Assembly (NCBI GenBank): GCA_009602725.1
Contig: WELB01000095.1
Location: forward strand, 1 to 11,254
DNA length: 11,254 nucleotides
Origin: Spirogloea muscicola
Taxonomy: Eukaryota; Streptophyta; Zygnematophyceae; Spirogloeales; Spirogloeaceae
Reading direction: 5' to 3'
The notes below the pieces were generated by a model. It was not told the DNA's origin, did not search any database, and was given only the letters and a program-made list of their open reading frames with translations. The number at the start of each line of letters is the position of its first letter. Position 1 is the first letter of the stretch. This document shows, piece after piece, positions 7,314-11,254 of this stretch. Made by a program: the position numbers and the translations under genes.

Positions 7314-8004
7314 CGTCGGCGCGGCTGATGACAAGGTTTGGAATGCTCAGGGCTCAGAAATAGAGGAGTTGCACTCACTCGAGCACTTTGAGACAAGAAG
7401 ATTGTTGACGAGCGCTTTCGAGCCCGCCTTCGAAGCGCTGACCCATTTGTAGAGTAGGCCTCCTCGTCCTTGCTAAACCCCTGTGGCCCAACACAGTAGA
7501 ATGCTTCTCGGGCTTGTTAGTCACAGCCCCCTTGTAGGAGCCACCCTTAGCAGAGCTCAGGGTTCTTGCCTGCAAAGATGACGGGCGGCAAGGCGTTGAA
7601 TGGTTCATGCAGTTGAAAGACGATGCACGCCACTAGAAGGCGAATGAGGCAACTGGAATTGCTGCTCGTGAAACGAATGGTTTAGTTGTTCCTTATGCAG
7701 CATGGAGGTGTGAGGAACGTTGTGAATGGATCTTGTGCTGATCTTTTCTGCTAAAGATACAGCCACCCTTGCTTCTCATCTCAGAATTGTACTGCTGACG
7801 AGACAGAGGCCTTTGCTTCTCGAAGACGCACAAATGCACCCACAGTATAAAATGTCTTGTCTAAGAGTAGGGATCGAGTAGTGGCTTGCTCAATCGTCGT
7901 CAAACCGCCTCTTCCGCAGATTGGCCATGGTAGCATGAAGAGAAACAGCCCTTCCCCTTTCTCGAAGTCGTCCGCGCTTGCAACCCTTGTTCCTCATTTT
8001 TAAA
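7314..8004. other. no gene recognised; possible remnant of copia reverse transcriptase near 7770-7850
   Basis: About 690 bp without a supported gene. On the minus strand near 7850-7770 one frame reads KQRPLSRQQYNSEM followed by SKG. This is weakly like the KQ-P-x-x-W/Y segment of Ty1/copia reverse transcriptases, and it lies downstream of the integrase remnant, as expected for that element order. The distance is much shorter than normal, so an internal deletion would be required. The reading frame 7375-7608 (minus) has no motif. Confidence 0.35.
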
Positions 8005-8670
8005 TCTTATTTACTTGGGCTGATAAAGTTTCTGCATCGATGTGTGTGCCTGGTCGGCAGTGAAACAGATGGCTTTACCTTTTTCCACGCTTCGCTCGTG
8101 TTTCTGTGCAGTGTCCATGTCATTGATATATCCTTCAGATAAACTGCTGTTGAAACGGCTTCAGCCGTTTTGGTGAAAGTCGCCGCATACATCATGCATC
8201 ATGCACTTTCTACAATGGTTCACTTCCTCCTCTTAGCAACTCCATTCTGCTGAGGGCATGTACAGAGATTTCTTCCGTGTCTAACGCCACTTCCTTTGAG
8301 GACATATATAAAGTTAAGGGAAAACGTACTCACCTCCATTGACAGTGCGTAATCAATCTGATCATCTTCCCAGTAAGACTCTTTGCTTCTGCTTCGGTCC
8401 CCTTGAGTTGAGATGGACACTCATCTTTGGTCTTCCACGAGTGACAAGTCACATAGCGTGATAAGTCACTACTGAAGGTTAGAAATTATCTATCAACATC
8501 GAATGCCTTAACTTGCATTGGACCACAAAACGGACTACAAAATTTACTGTGAACAACTTCCAAAAGAAAAGATCAGCGGAGCGAAACAATGATAGTGAGC
8601 ATGCTTGCCGCTGCATCTTACCTAGAGCACATTGATGATCGAGGGTACTTTTTGCCTTCGTTCCCAACTC
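8005..8670 (-). pseudogene. Ty1/copia integrase, degraded (GAG-pre-integrase end plus integrase core)
   Basis: Read on the minus strand and allowing frame changes, the segments come in the order and spacing of a copia integrase. CALGKMQRQ (about 8630-8605) is the end of the zinc region. HSKF...CGPMQVKAF then FLTF..DLSRYVT (about 8550-8440) match the first-aspartate region. NGGEY (about 8343-8329) matches the RSDNGGEY block. CPQQNGVAKRRK (about 8262-8225) matches TPQQNGVAER, with the catalytic Glu replaced by Lys. AEAVSTAVYL (about 8170-8135) and EAWKKVKPSVS (about 8100-8060) complete it. Several stops and at least two frameshifts make it non-functional. The segment is visibly richer in A+T than its neighbours. 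No LTRs were found. Identification is by recognised family motifs, not by a search. Confidence 0.85.
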
Positions 8671-9195
8671 TGGGTCTTCGCTCTGTGCGTGTGGCTTGTC
8701 TCGCACCCTCTTCACGAGGGGAGTCAACAGATCCATCCCTCAAAAGTTCCTCACTTTGCACCATGTCACCTATTACTATTTTCTGCCCTTGATTCTTCTT
8801 CTCTGCCCTTAGCTTTTGCCTACTCTGCTTTCGAGACTTGGTTTAATTTGCTCTGCCTGCTACGTAGACCCTGGCATCACTCCTTTGTCTGCAACCTGAC
8901 CTATCGACGTTGTATAGCAATCGACGTCCTGTGGCATGACAGGGGAGGCCCGAGGAGCTGCTCCTTAGCTCTGAAAACATCCGGCGTGTGTTGCGCGTCA
9001 CATGGCGTCTTTGACTAGGGCCCCCAGGGTCTCGCCATCACTCCAGCAGCAACGGACGCGGACGCTGTACACGAATTTGACAGGGGAGGGGAGGCTCAGA
9101 TGAGGTACGACAGGCGCTGTACGTGCAATCTGTGGGCATCTGTGGGCAAGTGCCAACTGCTTGTTCCAGAGGGCCGGGGACCTGTGGTTTTGCCT
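8671..9195. other. no gene recognised between the copia remnant and the non-LTR pile-up
   Basis: The plus-strand frame 8632-9018 overlaps the copia remnant on the opposite strand and carries no motif. AGGGGAGG-type purine runs occur near 8940 and 9082. The minus strand of 9096-9200 may continue the reverse transcriptase fragment that follows, but no residue pattern confirms it. Confidence 0.4.
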
Positions 9196-9490
9196 TTAGG
9201 TGGCCTGCAGCCACGTCGGCAGGTCCTTTTCCACAGATGGTGGTGAGCCAAGACGAATCCAGGATGGCAGGTCAAACAGGGAAGTCTGGCAGCCTGCGAG
9301 CAGGCCTCGTAGTGACCACACAAAGCACTTTACCGCACGGATGAGTATCTTGAGAGCAGGCAGCTGATGCTGGAGGGCGCCAAAGGCTGCAACGTCGTCA
9401 TCCAGCTTGACAACCAGTGTGCTTTTGTCAGTCAAAGGTGGGCAGCAGATGCCCAAGGTGGCCTGCGGCAGTGCTTTTGGTAGAAGCCTC
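9196..9490 (-). pseudogene. non-LTR reverse transcriptase core fragment (LDDD catalytic loop)
   Basis: The minus strand encodes VVKLDDDVAAFGALQHQL, then ALKILIRAVKCFVWS, followed by LFDLPSWI and VEKDL. This resembles the (Y/K)LDDG..aG...aL..l...l...GL.ln..KC.vW block of algal and protist non-LTR reverse transcriptases. LDDD at 9405-9394 would hold the catalytic Asp pair of the palm; the usual Tyr is Lys here. KCFVW (9330-9316) matches the conserved Lys-Cys-x-x-Trp that follows. The expected upstream fingers and the GLQQGDPL motif are missing, and the frame instead runs back into the 3' hairpin of copy D. It is therefore a fragment joined out of order, and surely inactive. Confidence 0.6.
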
Positions 9491-9529
9491 AAGAGCAAAG
9501 TATGGACAGGAAGAAAGACGCTGCCAGGA

Positions 9530-9690
9530 GAGGGCGGTGGCTGGGAGAGACCAGCCCAGAAAATAGATATAATGATGTCCAAAGGGGCCAGGGAAATTCT
9601 AAAGCACATACGGAATCAAGCAGCTACAGCTTCAGTAACTCCTACGAAGCAAACGCAGGTCGGAGACAACAAGACACCAAGGTGGAAGAA
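9530..9690 (-). mobile_element. non-LTR retroelement copy D: C-terminal tail and 3' hairpin
   Basis: The minus strand reads VVSDLRLLRRSY then TGA (stop at 9634-9632). The same post-stop sequence as copies B and C follows (GTAGCTGCTT, then TGTGCTTTA), then a CTTTGGACAT box and the hairpin (GGCTGG GAGAGA CCAGCC on plus, 9539-9557). The tail differs from copy C by only a few residues. This anchors the orientation of the surrounding fragments. Confidence 0.8.
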
Positions 9691-10336
9691 GGGCAGAGGC
9701 AATAAAAGGCCTCCTGCAACTCCTTGTCAAATTGCTCCACAGACTTGAGGTTAACGCGCAAATCGACTTCCACTCAATCTGGGTGTAGGGTCTAGAGCGA
9801 CACATAAGCAACAGCCATGGAGCTCCCGCGCCGTGCCGACGATATTCGCGATATGTGTGGATCTGCGCCGTGTCCTGCTGCCATAGGTTGTGGCACCCAA
9901 GGCGATACAGTGCCTGTGAGATGTGATGGCGCGCAGTCCGCTGTTGGTGCTGGTGCAATCGAGCAGCTGGCTGGTGCGCAGCGCAGGACGGATGCTGTCG
10001 GGCACGTTGTCCCGGTCAACGTGCTGGCCCACCCGGTGGAGCGCTCCGAGGTCCCCCTCTTGCCCTCCAGAGAGAGATGTGTAAGTGCTGCGTGAGCGTG
10101 CTGCGGACGGGGTTGCTCGTCGCGTCGCCGCTCGCAAAGCGCGCTGAAATGCGCCGGACGGAGGCCGCAAGGGCCAGCTTCTGCTGGAAAGTGGAGGAGG
10201 ACAGCCAGGTGGGCAGAGTCTCGCGCGCGGGAGGCCGGCAGCGGCGCCTCGGCGAGGGCGGGCGGCTGTGGCACGAGAGAGAAGGCGCGCGGTGCGCATG
10301 ACATGAACGGGCGGCCAAATTTTCAAGCCAATTCAT
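9691..10336 (-). pseudogene. non-LTR retroelement pre-RT and connector fragments, frameshifted
   Basis: On the minus strand one frame reads AVLLHFPAEAGPCGLRPAHF (GLRP at 10166-10155). It matches the FPxxSAxGPxGLRPxH motif found just upstream of the reverse transcriptase domain in a widespread group of algal and protist non-LTR elements. Further on, another frame reads RRHGAGAPWLL (GAGAPWLL at 9832-9809), like the GAGAWL motif that precedes the zinc knuckle in those proteins. It then passes into the copy D tail. The reverse transcriptase core and endonuclease that should lie between are deleted. Assignment rests on two short motifs in the right order, so confidence is moderate. Confidence 0.5.
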
Positions 10337-10679
10337 TGTTCAGGCAAAAAGTGCGAAAAGTGGGACTACGCGAAAGGAAGCTCTATGCGGAAGGTAGCTA
10401 AGGTAACAGATTGGTACCCACGGGTGAGCACCTAAAATGCAGCTCTTCCAAAGGGGCGAGGTGCATGGGCAGCTGCGCCTGCGGTGGCAGACGGAGCGGC
10501 GATTACAGCGGCGGCGAAGATGGCGGCGGCGGCGGCGGCGGCGGCTGACTCCCAGAGAGATTTCGTGTATTTAAGACAAACGAAGGCCAAACTGGCCAAG
10601 TACGAAGGCAAGCATTTGAAAAGCACACCTAATCATCCCAGATGAGCCAGCCGAAGAAGCTCGCCCCATTTACGAAGGT
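10337..10679. other. spacer with (GGC)8 and a trace of a retroelement tail
   Basis: No gene is supported. GTACCCACGGGTGAGCAC (10414-10431) read on the minus strand gives VLTRGY, the end of the retroelement ORF, without its stop codon and without further homology. (GGC)8 at 10522-10545 lies in a Gly/Ala-coding-like GC-rich patch. ATTTAAG and AT-richer DNA follow. Confidence 0.45.
10522..10545 (+). repeat. (GGC)8 microsatellite
   Basis: Eight perfect GGC units lie directly after AAGAT. In the minus direction they give a poly-Ala run inside a 64-codon frame that has no other support. Confidence 0.95.
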
Positions 10680-11040
10680 GGCTGGGAAAGGCCAGCCCAA
10701 AATGAATGGACAAGGGCCAAAGAGCACGGAAAAGGAAATTGCGCGCCCATAGAGAAGAGAGGCTGGTAAAGGCTAGCCCTAACAGAATGGACAAACCCCG
10801 AGAGCCAAGAAGGTGCCGAAACGAGAAATTACACAGCTAGACAGGAGACGACGCAGTCAGTACCCACGAGTGAGCAGCAGCAAGTCCGAATTACTCGCAT
10901 CTGGGAAAGAGGCACTCCGCTTAAACCCAGATGCAGCAGCCATAGCGCGGCCTGCTCGCGAGTGGACTTCGTGAGCCAGGGAGCGCTAAAACGAGACCGC
11001 CAGCCGCATGCGGGATACCTGCGCTAGCGAGCCGGCAGCG
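10680..11040 (-). mobile_element. non-LTR retroelement copy E: C-terminal 60 codons with an internal stop, and 3' region with two hairpins
   Basis: The minus strand from about 11030 reads RMRLAVSF-stop-RSLAHEVH, then RAGRAMAAASG, SFPDASNSDLLLLTRGY and TGA (10859-10857). It aligns codon for codon with copy C from R243 to the end. A TAG at 10988-10986 stands where copy C has CAG (Gln251), and the 43-codon distance to the terminal stop is identical in both. Two hairpins follow in the 3' region: H10 at 10761-10779 (GGCTGG TAAAGG CTAGCC) and H9 at 10680-10698 (GGCTGG GAAAGG CCAGCC). Homology becomes faint above about 11040. Confidence 0.85.
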
Positions 11041-11134
11041 TTTTAAAGCCGGGCAGCTCCCCTGGCTGACCCGGCCGCCGATGGAAAAGAAGGGCTCGCC
11101 CATAGAGGATAAGGATGGAAAGGCGCCTAAATCC

Positions 11135-11254
<120 letters not shown>

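Noticed and set aside
8632-9018. Plus-strand 128-codon frame
   Set aside because: Overlaps the minus-strand copia relic region and shows no family motif.
10432-10626. Minus-strand 64-codon Ala-rich frame
   Set aside because: The poly-Ala is the (GGC)8 repeat; nothing else supports coding.

Overview
The window looks like nuclear DNA of a photosynthetic eukaryote, most likely a green alga or other green-lineage organism, though the species cannot be named from sequence alone. Supporting signs are very GC-rich first exons behind ccATGG starts, a 130-bp GT..AG intron, a G-box CACGTG and a TGACGTGGC element between two divergent genes, a CC-type F-box/LRR protein, and degraded non-LTR and Ty1/copia retroelements. 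No bacterial gene layout is present, and no tRNA, rRNA or CRISPR was seen.

Layout. 1-117 (minus) is the 5' end of a gene running off the left edge, and 118-457 is a GC-rich shared promoter region. 458-1540 (plus) is a two-exon F-box/LRR gene whose F-box is interrupted by a single N at 509, with a reading-frame change there. 1541-2447 holds nothing I can name. 2448-4497 is a pile-up of 5'-truncated copies, in both orientations, of one non-LTR retroelement family. The best copy (3256-4137) keeps a C-terminal zinc knuckle and a restriction-like-endonuclease-type domain, followed by a 3' region with four small hairpins. 4560-5051 is a possible first exon, again with an N soon after its start. 4961-7313 is a nearly spacerless inverted repeat with about 1.17 kb per arm, centred on 6137. 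8005-8670 (minus) is a dead Ty1/copia integrase in relatively AT-rich DNA. 9196-11100 (minus) is a second pile-up of the same non-LTR family: a reverse transcriptase core piece, a pre-RT piece, C-termini and 3' hairpins. The window ends in 119 A out of 120 bases.

How it fits together. The only probably functional genes are the divergent pair at the left. The rest is accessory DNA built by repeated insertion, truncation and rearrangement of one retroelement family, plus a separate large palindrome. Every C-terminal copy of the retroelement ends in nearly the same peptide (SDLRLLSRxY or SDLLLLTRGY, then stop), and most are followed within about 100-200 bp by a GGGCTGG...CCAGCCC hairpin. That ending and hairpin are the signature that identifies the family here. 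The palindrome is the most unusual structure in the window and could yield long double-stranded RNA if transcribed.
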